Source: Gyrodactylus bullatarudis
Lineage: Eukaryota > Platyhelminthes > Monogenea > Gyrodactylidea > Gyrodactylidae
NCBI GenBank assembly: GCA_012064415.1
Contig: SSNU01000145.1
Span: forward strand, 111,474-175,473
Direction: 5' to 3'
DNA: 64,000 bases
Shown here: one piece after another, positions 36,044-46,497 of the stretch
How the letters are laid out: the number at the start of each line of letters is the position of its first letter
Position numbering within the stretch: the stretch's first letter is position 1
Program-made: the position numbers and the translations under genes
The notes under the pieces: generated by a model
Databases searched by the model: none
What the model saw: only the letters and a program-made list of their open reading frames with translations
What the model was told of the DNA's origin: nothing

Positions 36044-36269
36044 TGTTATGTCATCTTTCACTATCGTAGTAGACACAATGTCCTTAGAAAGTTTGAAAAA
36101 ATTAGTTTGAAAGCTTTAACCAATCAGGGTGAGTTTAACGTTTGACCTTAAAAATTTACGTTGAGACATATAAGTAAACCCCTCTTTTCACGACTTGCAA
36201 AATGAAAAAAATTATCTAGCAGTTTGTTCAACACTTTCTCTCAAAATGACATGCAAAAGGTATAGAGTA

Positions 36270-36571
36270 TATTCGAAGGGCCTACAAGAATGTGATCTGA
36301 TGGGTTCTGCATTTGAATTTTTGAATCTCCCAGTTTATCAACCTTTGAGATCAAATTCTGACCCTGAAACGAACACATAACAAGGCCCAGTTGATCTCAA
36401 GTTGTAAACACTAATGACCATCATAGTTTGAATTCTACAAAAGATTTCATATTGTTTTATGAGCATGAAATCGTTGATGAAATGATTGACAGTATCTTCC
36501 CAGTTCCCCCAGCTTTCGATCGATTTGATTTTCAGAAAAGTTCAACTTATCACGAATTAAATAGCCCATAA
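36270..36571 (+). pseudogene. Coding-like remnant, unrecognised
   Basis: One frame ends SAFEFLNLPVYQPLRSNSD (stop at 36380). In another, an open stretch 36395-36571 reads KDFILFYEHEIVDEMIDSIF then PVPPAFDRFDFQKSSTYHEL. The acidic, proline-bearing composition is unlike translated AT-rich noise. There are no clear splice sites and no family I know. It might be a decayed exon or the N-terminal part of a transposon protein. Confidence 0.35.
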
Positions 36572-36954
36572 AATATGCCGCGATTGATAGCAATTTAAAA
36601 GTAAAATAATTCTTTTCATCTGAGAATTAAATAAGAGATCTTTGAGCAGACTAAATTGAACTTATCCTGGTTGTAAGAACGTATAGTCAGATTTAGATGA
36701 AGACAAGAGAGAAAATAGAGCAATTTCCTTACTCTTCTACTTAATTAATCTAAGGTCAGTTAACGTTACCTTTGCTAGTCTCAAGACTCCCTGGCAATTC
36801 GGTTTCAAGATTATCTGACTGTCTCAAGAATCTCGGAAATCTTGTTACTATAGTGACAAGTTTAGCTGATGCAATAAGTAATTTTTGACTTTTAGAATGG
36901 AAAATCATCCAGTTTGTTAAGCCCACGATTAGACAAGGAGAGTTTTTCGCTGTA
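36572..36954. other. Unassigned stretch
   Basis: I see nothing in it. Confidence 0.4.
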
Positions 36955-37425
36955 ATTTTTTGGGATCTTTACCAAAATAAACGGAAGCAGTTGAATGCTG
37001 ATATTCGAGGTCAGTATTAGACAAAGAATTCGAATTCAGCCATGGAGGAAGATAGGAATCTTCTGTTTTCACTGTTAAACTTTTTAATTTTGGATCATTC
37101 CCCTTTGGGATGATCAATAAATTCAAATTTTTCGATTTCCCACAATAATGACAAATTTCTGTGAACTTCTGCAGGTGAATTCGAATTCTTCGTCTGATGT
37201 TGGTCCCATTACTGCTTAAAATCTTTGAAATCGATAAAAATGTTGGGTTCAAAAGTTGAAAAAGTGGAAATTTGGTGCATTTTCTCAATTCGAAAAACGG
37301 TCTAATTTTGGTCAGATTGAATTTTTTTCGAGAAATAAATTTTTCCCTGACTTTCCGAAGAAAAATATCGAGTCTTTTGTAAAAAGAGCAAATTCTCATC
37401 TTTATGTCAATTAGATTTAGTTGAA
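36955..37425 (-). repeat. Palindromic MITE, family 3
   Basis: It ends CTCATCTTTATGTCAATTAG (37395-37420), the inverse of the family-3 terminus. It contains TTTCCGAAGAAAAATATCGA and the paired internal words CAAAGAATTCGAATTCAGCC and GGTGAATTCGAATTCTTCGT around an internal loop. The long minus-strand frame here (156 codons) is a by-product of the repeat: the same residues appear in other copies with stops. Confidence 0.7.
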
Positions 37426-37576
37426 TCCTTTTCTCGTTTTTCTGTTTTAGCCTATTATCGGATTCGCTATGGGTTGAATATTTAAAATGCGAATTGAATA
37501 ACTTTTTGAAATTGAATAAAAATTATTAAAACAGAGAATGCCAATTATTTGTGATTTTTTCACCGTTTTACTAAAC

Positions 37577-37912
37577 CTAGTTAATATGAAGATGAGATTT
37601 TCAAAACCAGATTCAGCATATTTAATTTCTTTGACTAATTGTGATCCTAAGAATCAACTTTTGGTCACTCTCCCACATTGAAGTCAGCAAAGATTTCAAG
37701 TTCAAAAAAATGGGAATTTGGCGCTACTTCAAGATTTCAAATTTGCCGTATTTTTCTTAAAAATTGATTTTTTCTAAATTTTTTTCTCCATATTGAGAAA
37801 GAGGGCCTAATGATCTAGATTCCAAAAAATCTTGATCGAGTTCCATTTCTTGATGAAAAAATTAAGAATTTTGTAAAAATCCTAAATTCCCATCTTCATC
37901 ATCATTAGCTAG
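37577..37912. repeat. Palindromic MITE, family 1, internally shortened
   Basis: It begins CCTAGTTAATATGAAGATGA and ends CCCATCTTCATCATCATTAG. The right half (GGGCCTAATGATCTAGATTC, CTTGATCGAGTTCCATTTCT) equals the right arm of 4390-4937, and most of the left arm is lost. Confidence 0.7.
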
Positions 37913-37919
37913 GTGTAAA

Positions 37920-38584
37920 GCTAATTGATATGAAGTTGGGAATCTATGATTTTTACAGAAATCTCGATATTTCCATCGAGAATTCGAATTTGTTAAAGAT
38001 TTTCTGGAATCCTACTCATCCTGCCCACTTTTACCATTTGAAGAAACGAACTTTTAGCTGAAAATTTTAATTGATTCGAAAGTGAGAGGCTGATCGAAAG
38101 AGTTTTATCAGGATCAATATTGGACACGAAAATCAATTCAACTGAATCTGATCATATGCCTAACCTTATTATCGTTTGGGAGCGGAATTTTGTTTTTTTT
38201 ATCATTTTCACTACTTGAAAATCAATGAAATTTCGATAATTCAAAATCTCTCGAAAATGGGGTAACTGTCGATAACTTGACGGTGCTAATAAGCTTTCTT
38301 GTCTAATCTTGATCCTGAAAATCAATTTTTGATCCCTCTCCCACTTTCAAATCAACAAATATTTTAAGCTCAAAGTTCGAAAAAATGTGATTTTGGTGCC
38401 AAATGGAAATTTGAAAAAGGACCATATTTTTCATAAAAATAATTTTTTTCAGATTTTCTTTCTTCAACTGGTAAAAGTGGGCAACATGAGTAGGATTCCA
38501 GAAAATCTTTAACAAATTCGAATTCTCGATGGAAATATCGAGATTTCTGTAAAAATCATAGATTCCCAACTTCATATCAACCAA
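37920..38584. repeat. Palindromic MITE, family 2, complete copy
   Basis: It starts GCTAATTGATATGAAGTTGG and ends CCAACTTCATATCAACC. The arms run at least 120 bp: TTTACAGAAATCTCGATATT, CATCGAGAATTCGAATTTGT and CTGGAATCCTACTCATC are all mirrored at 38488-38570. The centre (38150-38300) resembles 62330-62510. Confidence 0.8.
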
Positions 38585-39529
38585 CTTTAGATAAGAAAAC
38601 GTTTCAAGTTGCAGGAAAATAGCGAAACTTCAAAATCAAGCATAGAATTTTCATGTAACCTTAACTGGGGGGGGGGTTGATAAACACTGAAATGGTAATG
38701 TGTACTTGAACATTCACACAACTCTTGTCACTTTACAGAGATTTTACCTCTAGTAGTTTGAGGTGACATTTTTTTTTAAATCACAAAACATAAAGTATAT
38801 TGTCTTGTTTCTTTTTCTTAACCTTGATAAGATGTTATAAATGTTTATCATGACCCTAACCGTAAATCTCTATCATACTTGGCTTATGTTTAAAATTCAA
38901 GAAAGGCGGGAACTCTGCCATTTTGTTGTGTGACACGTGATATACTTATACCAGTTATACTTGGTTAGAAATTATTATTTCAAGGAAACGAAAACGGGCC
39001 TTCGATTGGTACTAAAAGAAGAAATTAGTTAAAGATATGATTTCTAGTATTTCCCAGTCGAGTAGTTCCTTTCAGAGGTGAAATGTTTGTGGTCAAGAAA
39101 AAGTGCAGAAAAAAGAAATGTTTAGAATATTAACAAATTTTTAAAATATTCTTTGTATTTCATCTTAATACCAGTTTTCTATTGAGTAAGAACACACCCT
39201 AGCATGGATAAATTCTACTCAATGATATTTTCCACTTTTGTAGAGAAATTTAAAAAATCTACAGAAGAGAATTTAAAGTCATTCGGTAAAAACTGAAAGC
39301 CCGACTTGCAATGCTTTGCCTTTTAATATAGAGGAAAACATGAATGAGATAGAAAGACAGAAATGATATCATCTTGTTCAGGAATAAATTCTCAACCAAA
39401 AAGTAGGAGGAAAGTTTCCCTTGACTCTCCTAGTTTCTGAGCTATTCAAAGTCAAAGTTAAAAATTAACCTATTTATTTCGAAAATCCTCAACTTCAACT
39501 CAGTTTTATGTCTATTTAAGTACGATGAA
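38585..39529. other. Mostly unassigned, with one short dispersed repeat
   Basis: 39288-39345 is the inverted relative of 22079-22145 (GAAAGCCCGACTTGCAATGC, TTTGCCTTTTAATATAGAGG). A run of nine G at 38669-38677 is unusual in this AT-rich DNA. No gene. Confidence 0.4.
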
Positions 39530-39870
39530 GTATGATTCGAAGCAGTTGAGTGATGATTCGGATCAAGATTAGACGGAGAATTCGAATTTGGCCAAAGAGA
39601 TAGCAAAGATGTTGATGTTTTCGAGAAAAGGTTAGACTTCAAGATTTTGGATAATTTGCCTTCGTGATGATCGAAATATTCAACTGGTTCGATTTCTCAC
39701 AGTAATAACGAACTTCACTGAACTTCTACAGGTGATTACGAATTCTTCGTTCAATGTTGATCCTTAATATCATCACTTAACAGGTTCAATTCATCGAAAT
39801 CGATGAAAATTTTGGGTTCAAAAGATGAAAAAGTGGAAATTTGGTGCATTTTCGAAAGTCCAATTTTACA
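39530..39870. repeat. Palindromic MITE, family 3, partial
   Basis: GGAGAATTCGAATTTGGCC and GATTACGAATTCTTCGTTCA flank the same loop as in 12240-12725, followed by AAAGTGGAAATTTGGTGCAT. The outer arms are missing. Confidence 0.6.
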
Positions 39871-39884
39871 CATAAAGAGTCAAT

Positions 39885-40325
39885 GTCTGACAGAGCTGAG
39901 AGTGGTCTCAATCGAAAGAGCAGAACACTTTGTCAATTTGATCTATTTGAAGCCATGAGTCAATTTGAAAACACAAATTTTATGATTTATTTTCAATCAG
40001 TTTTACTTGATTTTATTTTTCGTCCAAATTTTTCCTCTTCCTCCCGTTTATGCATACACTAATCGATGCAAAATTTAATTTTCTATCTAATGATATCCAG
40101 TTGTTGGGCAATTAGTTGATTTCTTTCTTGGATAATTTTGATGAATTATAGTAACTCCAGTTCTGGGAAAATTCGAAATTTTCGTTTTTTTGCGAACATC
40201 TCCGAAACTGAATAAACAATTCGGAGTTTCTGAGACCAGATACAAGATCTCCGTCAAATTTCGGATCAGGATCACATCAGTTTATTTCGGCTTCTCCAGA
40301 TCGAAAAAAGTGACACGCCGTGTTA
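39885..40325. repeat. Old solo terminal repeat related to the 32.6-kb transposon
   Basis: CTCAATCGAAAGAGCAGAAC, CTAATCGATGCAAAATTTAA, TTTCTGAGACCAGATACAAG and GTGACACGCCGTGTTA follow the same order as CTCAATCGAAAGAGCGAAAA, CAATCGACGCAGAATTAATT, TTCTGAGACCAGATTTGGAA and GACACACAGTGTTA in 35087-35537. Similarity is clearly lower than for 17752-18297, so this is an older or sister family. Confidence 0.65.
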
Positions 40326-40329
40326 TTAA

Positions 40330-42055
40330 AAGCTTATCTTCTGAAGTTTACACAACTACCGTAAACAATTTAATACCGAGTCTCTATTAGGGCTGTTACC
40401 AGAAAATACCGATAAATTAGCTTGAGGTCTCAACTTATCCTATATTTAAAAATTTCATACCAGGATCCTAATAGACCTACTTCAAAGTACAATGACAAGT
40501 TATTTATTTATTCAAAAACTGTGGATATACACAAATGTACACTCCCCAAATACGGTTCCCACCTGTATTCATTTTGGTATACAAAAGTGTGAAATAAGAA
40601 GAAAAAACCTGTGAATAATTCTGTTAAATTTAATCAACAAAAATATGGCTAAAAATGGGTATATTTTTGCATTTTGGAAAATCTTAAAATTTGCTCTCAT
40701 TTTTACAAATCATCATCAGTTAATGAACTAAGACATGGAATGTGTAGAGAATTTTTTATCAATGAAAATCTCTGTTGAAAATTCGAATGAATTTGATTGG
40801 TTCTCTCAAAAAAGAGGTTTTTTTAAAAATGGGTCACAAGAATTGGATTTGGCGACAACTGTATTTAGTGACAACGATCGAAAAATTTAAATTTTCTAAA
40901 ATTAAAAAAAATAGTTCGATAAAATTTTTCTTATTCGCAGGTTTATTTTTTGCTCAAGCTTCGGATTCAGTATGAAATTTACTCTACAATGATGGTCCAA
41001 GCTTTGCAATATTCGAATATTTTGATCTCGATCTATCTACCCCTATATCATTCTGATCAGAATTCAATTTCCTACAAAATGATATGAAAATCTCAAAAAA
41101 CTAACTAATAGACCTACGAAACAGTATGTGGACAGAGGAAAATATGCATGTGGAAAAGTCTGGTGTCCCGTTCCCATTTCAACCTTGAATCTTCAATCCC
41201 TTTCGACGTTAACTGAGTGCTCGTAACGAATAATTTCCAAGTTAAATCCTCTTGGTTGGTCAAAAGTAACTTTTAATTACTCACCAGTAGATGGGAATAT
41301 CAATATTGTAGGTCAGACCCTGTGGAAATTAATTCTATGCGAGAAACAGTAATAAAACTTTCTTCCTTTATCTATGCTATCAAGAGGGTTAATTGAATAC
41401 TCTTATTCACACATTAATTACGTCGTATAATTTATTCATATTTTTCCCTTTCAATTCAATTTTCCAGAAAATTCTTCCCAAGGCGCGTAAAACCTTTCAA
41501 TAGAACAAAGAATCGCAACAAAATTCATTCAAAACTAACGAGAAGTCAACAGACCCAAGCTGTAATTACCGACAAGAAAGGTTGGGAAAAAGTAAAGAGA
41601 AAAACGACGTAGAGACAGTGGACAGCAGAAAATTGATCAGTTTATGAAAAGGCAGAAATAATCAGTTTTGAGCAGAGTCTTTCACGTTGACAACTCCATT
41701 TCTTTCCCCCCCTCCCCTAGTGAGGGCTAAAATACAATCGCAAAAAGGACCAATGGAAGCCAATCGGAATATTTTGCATTGTAATATTAATAGTAGTATT
41801 TAAATGTTACTGGGGGTAGAATCCTTTGATAAAATAAACAAAAAAAAGCTTAAGAGTATTTTTTACAATAATCGAAAATGAATTCAAAACCTTTTAACCA
41901 ATAAATGAACATTGGAATGACCTTTAAAAGAGAAATTCCATTCACTTTGAACTTTTTCATCAGATGATTACTCAAAAGTAACCCTAATCTAATTCTGAAT
42001 TAAAAACCCATCATTAGAGGTGTAACGAAATTTTACCTTTTATTTAAATTCTCAT
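40330..42055. other. Unassigned stretch
   Basis: No supportable gene. Pyrimidine-rich TTCTTTCCCCCCCTCCCCTA at 41699-41718 stands out from the background. Confidence 0.4.
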
Positions 42056-42245
42056 AGTAGGCATAGTGGAATAATAAAATTCGACAGAAATGATCTTAAT
42101 ATGATTCTAATACTATTTTCATTGAAAAACCCTATAGTAGTAAAAATTCATTGAAAATATAGCGGCATTTTTGAAAACGTCTGATCTTGAATATTATCAC
42201 AGACAAGCATTTTGATACTTGATCTTGAATAAAATAATGTCAAGA
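42056..42245 (+). repeat. Dispersed repeat, inverted relative at 49170-49395
   Basis: GTAGGCATAGTGGAATAATA, TTCTAATACTATTTTCATTG, TAGTAAAAATTCATTGAAAA and GACAAGCATTTTGATACTTG are mirrored at 49190-49392 (AATGAATTTTTACTACGTTT, CAATGAAAATAGTAATAGAA, TATTCCACTATGTCTAC). No coding content. Confidence 0.7.
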
Positions 42246-43199
42246 AGTCATACAGTATTATCGATTGAGTAGGTTTCCAAAGTAGGTTGAAAAATTTGAA
42301 AAATCTCTCGACCTTTCCTCATATTTTATTCTCTCTTGGCATTAGAGTGATGAATGGAAAAAGGCAAGAGATTGCATCATCGTGAAGAGAAAAACCTTTG
42401 ACAAAAATCTACCTAGTGACATCTTAACAATTTTTTTACATTTTGAAATACTCACTCAGTGTACTATTGATAGGGTTGATCGATAAAGAAACGAGAAAAT
42501 GTTCTTTTGCATATAATAAAACCTTCAACCGACGTTTGTGTATTTGATCCTCTTTAGGGAAGAAGAATTTGGACTTGAATCGGGGGTTGGGGGGTCTCTG
42601 TTATGATAATCCAAATGAATTTTTCAAGTTTAGTCGGTCTCACTTACGTTTGTCAATTAGCAAAACGAAATCACTGCAGTTAAATTGGGTTGGATTGATC
42701 TAAATATTCTCTTTTGTTAATTAGAAGATTCTAATAAAATTAATTGATGGCAGAAATGTGTGTCTACCAGCAGAGAATAAAAAGAAGAGAATTTTTTGGT
42801 TATGATTTTACATTATTATTTCTGTTTCTTTAAATTTGGACCAATCAAAATTCAGTTTCAAGCTTGATTGACGAATGAAATCATTGAAATTCAACTTTGT
42901 GAAAAAATTTAATTTTTTTGCTATTTCAAATATTGCATATATGTAAAGTATTGAGGAGTAAATGTATTCTTTCAGAAAAATCTCATATAAAGCCTTTATA
43001 ATAAAAGGTGTTCATTTCAGAGTTAATAATCATGAAATGTTATAAACGTTTTTAAATTTCACACTTTGATGGAGAATCATTAGAAATAGAAGCAAATTGT
43101 TTTTTTCTAGAGAGAAATTCGAAAAATTTCTCTCTCTTTAATTTTGCTTATTAAGTTTGAGAATTTGTTTTAATTCATGGATAGTTTCTTACAATTTGA
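42246..43199. other. Intergenic sequence upstream of the kinase gene
   Basis: No gene. At 43109-43135 AGAGAGAAATT and AAATTTCTCTCT form a short hairpin about 65 bp before the kinase start codon. It could lie in the 5' UTR or promoter. G-rich GGGGGTTGGGGGG occurs at 42580-42592. Confidence 0.4.
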
Positions 43200-44155
43200 A
43201 TGAATTCGCCAGGATACAAACCGTTTATCATTGGTGTTTCCGGGGGTGTGGCATCTGGAAAGGTATTTTCAATAAAATTACATTAATTATGACTAGTCGG
43301 AAGCCTGCTTCAAGGTACAGGATGAATTATTAAAGAAAAACCCAAAGAATAAGTGTAATGTTTTGTCTCTATCACTGTTCTACAAGGATCTTTCAGAAGA
43401 AGATATCATGGTTGCAAAGAAAGGAGACTTTAATTTCGATCATCCAAGTAAATTCTTCTACAAATTAATCTTCCTTGTTGATTAGATTCTTTTGACTTTG
43501 ATGAACTCTACGAGGTTTTGATGAAGATTAAAAATTTCCAGTCTGTTGTTCTACGCGAGTACGATCTCAACGAATTCAAGAGGTAAATTAAATCAGATTC
43601 TTCTCAGTCGCTTCTAAACTTTTGCAATCCTTCATTTCCTATTCTTGAATTTCAATTACTGTAGTTAGAACAGTTTTCATTTTTTTCTACATCTATAGGA
43701 CAGATAAAGAGCTAATTGTGCCTGACGATGTCGATGTTGTCATAGTTGAAGGAATCCTAACTTTTCACGAAGCCAAAGTTCGAGATGTCTTTGATATGAA
43801 AATATTTGTTGATTGTGATGCAGATACAAGGCTCTCTCGTAAAGTTCAACGTGATATACAAAATAACCGTAACTTGAATAATGTTCTTGACAATTATTTC
43901 AAATATGTTAAGCCAGCCTTTGAACAGTTTTGTCATCCTGTACGTTTGGATTTTTCTTTATAGAAAAATATAATTCATGCAATGATTTTCCAGACAAAAG
44001 TCTATGCTGATCTCATCTTGCCGAGAGCCCATGAGAACTACGTCGGAGTAGAACTAATCATCGAGCATCTGAATCAGATCATGTACGAAAGTCATTCAGA
44101 TGAAAATTGTCTTACACTGAACCGAATTTCCGATTTAAAAATCAGGCCTCATTAA
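43200..44155 (+). CDS. UCK: Uridine-cytidine kinase homologue, five exons
   Basis: Exons 43200-43262, 43297-43447, 43486-43582, 43699-43939 and 43994-44155 join in frame (introns 34, 38, 116 and 54 nt, all GT-AG) to a 237-aa protein; family members are about 250-280 aa. Family role: phosphorylation of uridine and cytidine in pyrimidine salvage. Walker A is IGVSGGVASGKS (residues 11-22). Further conserved blocks are GDFNFDHPNSFDFDELYE, VVIVEGILTFHE, FVDCDADTRLSRKVQRDI (lid), YVKPAFEQFCHPTK and YADLILPRAHEN. Two active-site oddities: where the family has LSQDSFY this reads LSLSLFY, so the catalytic Asp (Asp62 of human UCK2) is Ser; and the nucleoside-pocket motif YDF-x-x-H-x-R reads YDLNEFKR, losing Phe and His. 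It may be a pseudoenzyme or have altered chemistry. Its 3' end faces DNAL4, 492 bp away. Confidence 0.9.
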
Positions 44156-44647
44156 CACACCGGTGTTTTATCCTCAAAACAAAGTCGAAATTCCACAAAA
44201 ATAACAAGCTGTACTGCTAGAAATGCAATTTATACATTGTGTAAAGATTGAATTTTATCCTCAAACTACTTTTTAGTTGAAAACAATCTCATCCTTCCCA
44301 TAGCTGGACAATGATACAGTCCTTAGAGAAACTACATTACTTCTATTTTATTCAAAATCTATTTATTTACCCTATTTTTTCATATCGAATAATATGATAC
44401 TATTTAATGAACTTGTGTGTCTTCTCTCTATCTCTCAAAAGAATACTTTTTTGATTGAATATTTTGCTATGCAACAGACTAAGCTTTGATTATGAATCGA
44501 GATTTAAATTAACGTTAAAATTTGCATAATATTGGCACACAAAATCAAATGTAATTAATTAATATACGAACACTCTTCTTCAGTTAAAGATAAAATGAAT
44601 AATATTAAAGTGATTGAGAATTAATAAGTAAATTATGATCATGTGTA
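44156..44647. other. Convergent intergenic region between the kinase and DNAL4
   Basis: The two genes end toward each other here. It should hold both 3' UTRs. I see no coding sequence or repeat. Confidence 0.5.
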
Positions 44648-44981
44648 TTAAAAACATTTCCAGACCAAAATGGCAATGTTTCCGCCAAAAAATATGAATA
44701 ACAAATGCTTCGCTTCATGGTTTATCTCAAAACCAAAGCCTTCACCAATTACAACATTCCAGGGGGAGCCATATTTTTTTTCGAGAGTCTTTTTCGCATA
44801 GCAAGACGAATCTTCATAATTGTCAGGATATTTCTCACAAGCCGTTATAACAATCTCAACCACGTCCATACGTATCTCTTCGGGCATATCAGAGTACTAT
44901 ATACAATATTCAAAGCTGTCAAAGTACCTTAATTAGATGGTAGTTGAACTTTTTATTTTGCTTCTCTGTATTTTCAATCAT
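44648..44981 (-). CDS. DNAL4: Axonemal dynein light chain 4, two exons
   Basis: Exon 1 is 44981-44928 and exon 2 is 44896-44648, separated by a 31-nt intron (44927-44897, GTACTT...TATATAG). The protein is 100 aa; vertebrate DNAL4 is 105 aa. Exon 1 gives MIENTEKQNKKFNYHLIK. Exon 2 begins YSDMPEEIRMDVVEI, aligning with HSDMPEEMRVETMEL of DNAL4, and continues VITACEKYP, YAKKTLEKKYGSPWNVVIGE, GFGFEINHEAKHLLF and FGGNIAILVWKC. The GEGFGFE and VWKC blocks separate DNAL4 from cytoplasmic LC8 (which has GRNFGSYVTHE). It is a light chain of outer-arm axonemal dynein, so the organism has motile cilia. The upstream exon and start were chosen because the splice restores the family's N-terminal length and phase. 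Confidence 0.92.
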
Positions 44982-45212
44982 GAGAAAATATTCAATTTAG
45001 ATCATAAAATTTTTACAATTTGAATTTGAACATTTCACACTATATTACCCATAACAACAGACTTTTTTCAATTTATTTAGATTCGATTGTTATAATGCAT
45101 ATATTTATTGAATGTTTTAGCAAATTTGATACATTTTGAGAAAGGCTTATTAGCCAGCTTCCTTCTGAATTTACGAAATAATATCAGAAAATTTTAAATT
45201 CAGAACATTTCA
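44982..45212. promoter_or_regulatory. Divergent intergenic spacer of DNAL4 and the LARP-like gene
   Basis: 231 bp separate the two start codons, so both promoters (and both 5' UTRs) must fit here unless leader exons are further away. It is very AT-rich; TATAATGCATATATTTATTG at 45090-45109 is a possible core element but not distinctive. TTTAAATTCAG (45192-45202), about 10 nt before the LARP start, could be a splice acceptor for a non-coding leader exon. Confidence 0.35.
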
Positions 45213-46497
45213 ATGTCTTTGTTACATCTTCCTCCGGCGGCTTCTACTGATACTTTTGATGCCTTTCAAAAGCCTTTTATTATTTCCAAAGAAAGGTTGC
45301 TCTCTCAGTATTTTTCCGGAGAAAAGGATAGAAGAGATTTCAAAATTTGCTCAATGCTTCCAGATGGGTCTTGTTACGCTCCGGCTTCTCATCAAAATAA
45401 TAAATTCTTTTTATTCCATTCACGTCTGGCTTACATAAAACATTTCTTGAGTCATTATTTTTCCGATGAAAACCTGAAGTATGATAACTATTTGACTCAG
45501 AAAATGAATTCTCAAGGATTTATTTCCACTAAAATATTATTGGAATTTCCTCGTCTCTCAAGTATAAACGTTAACATTGACGAATTAATAAAGGCCATTC
45601 GACAACACCCACTTCTTAATTTATCGACGAATAAAAAACCGAATCTTTATCCAATGGTTGGCCGCAAGGATCGTTATCCAAACAGGAAGTTGAAAGAAAA
45701 TTATTCAACCTTACTTCCGCCGCCTGCTTCGATGATAATGCCAACGTTTTATTGTCCAATTTACAACCAGGCGATGATAAATCAGATTCCTCCTGATCAC
45801 GGGACTTCACAGGCACAATTTTTCTATTACCAGCCTCAGGTCATCTATGGTAAATTCAAAATTGCACCTGTTATCTCTATTATAAGATAAGAGTTGTTAT
45901 TGATTAGATTTTACTTTTTAAATCACATTTACTGAGTTTGATAATCTCAACACGTTAACAGTGTTTTTTCATTTTTTTTGTGTACTTTCAGCATGATTGA
46001 ATTAGTTCCTTGGCTAATTTCTCTTACGTGTAATTTTCTTATTTTTTTCTCTTTCAGGAAACTTTAATGAAATAAAAAACAACACACAAAAGGTTCATGT
46101 ACCATCAAATTACAATAGAAAATATTACAATGAATTTGTTAACTATCCCAACGAGTTCAAACGGAAAAACTACACCAAGGTTTGTCATCAAAATGTAATT
46201 CATCAACTTTACCATAAATTCTACGAGAGAAATTTTAATTAACCTTATTCAAATTGATTTTTTTCACAGCTCTATTCTCATTACATGTTTTTAATTATGT
46301 ATAAATTATTTCTAGGAGAGAAACCACATTCCTGATACAAATCTTAAAAATAGTAAGTGAGAGTCAATGAATTTTGTTAGCATGCCTAACTTTTCTCTCT
46401 AGATTTCAGTTTTAGCGGGAGGAGCAGTTCCAGTGGAATAGGAAGTGAATGTAGCAACACAAATTACAAAACTTTCAATTTTCTCACACCGATATGA
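45213..46497 (+). CDS. La-motif protein, LARP1-like, four exons
   Basis: Exons 45213-45849, 46058-46179, 46316-46352 and 46403-46497 join in frame (introns 208, 136 and 50 nt) to 296 aa. Residues about 72-138 form a La motif: YIKHFLSHYFSDENLKYDNY, LTQKMNSQGFISTKILLEF, then INVNIDELIKAIRQHPLL. HYFSDENL and the x-M-x-SQGFI block are diagnostic. The sequence after it (GRKDRYPNRKLKENYSTLLP) recalls the basic tail after the La motif in LARP1. No RRM follows, arguing against genuine La or LARP7. The rest is low-complexity, rich in Pro, Asn, Tyr and Ser. The expected role is RNA binding and control of mRNA translation or stability. It is much shorter than animal LARP1 and has no visible DM15 repeats. 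It shares its upstream spacer with DNAL4 and precedes the RhoGEF exon by 481 bp. Confidence 0.85.

Larger units (their letters stand above)
32603..36262 (-). mobile_element. IS630/Tc1-like deletion derivative, host of a nested transposon
   Basis: The left terminus TACCTTTTGCAAGTCATTTT with GAGAGAAAGTGTTGAAGAAA and CTGCTAGATAA (32603-32652) is mirrored at 36208-36262 (TTATCTAGCAGTTTGTTCAA, CACTTTCTCTCAAAATGACA, TGCAAAAGGTA). Both ends are flanked by TA (32601-32602 and 36263-36264). Apart from the 2,880-bp insertion at 32656-35535 it is about 780 bp and carries only the two ends of a transposase (35718-36043, minus strand). The order is therefore: IS630/Tc1-like element inserted, lost its internal region, then was hit by the younger transposon about 50 bp from its left end. 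A solo terminus of the same family lies at 8196-8240. Confidence 0.75.

Noticed and set aside
36929..37399. 156-codon minus-strand open frame
   Set aside because: It lies entirely in a family-3 palindromic repeat; other copies of the same repeat carry stops in this frame, so the openness is chance.
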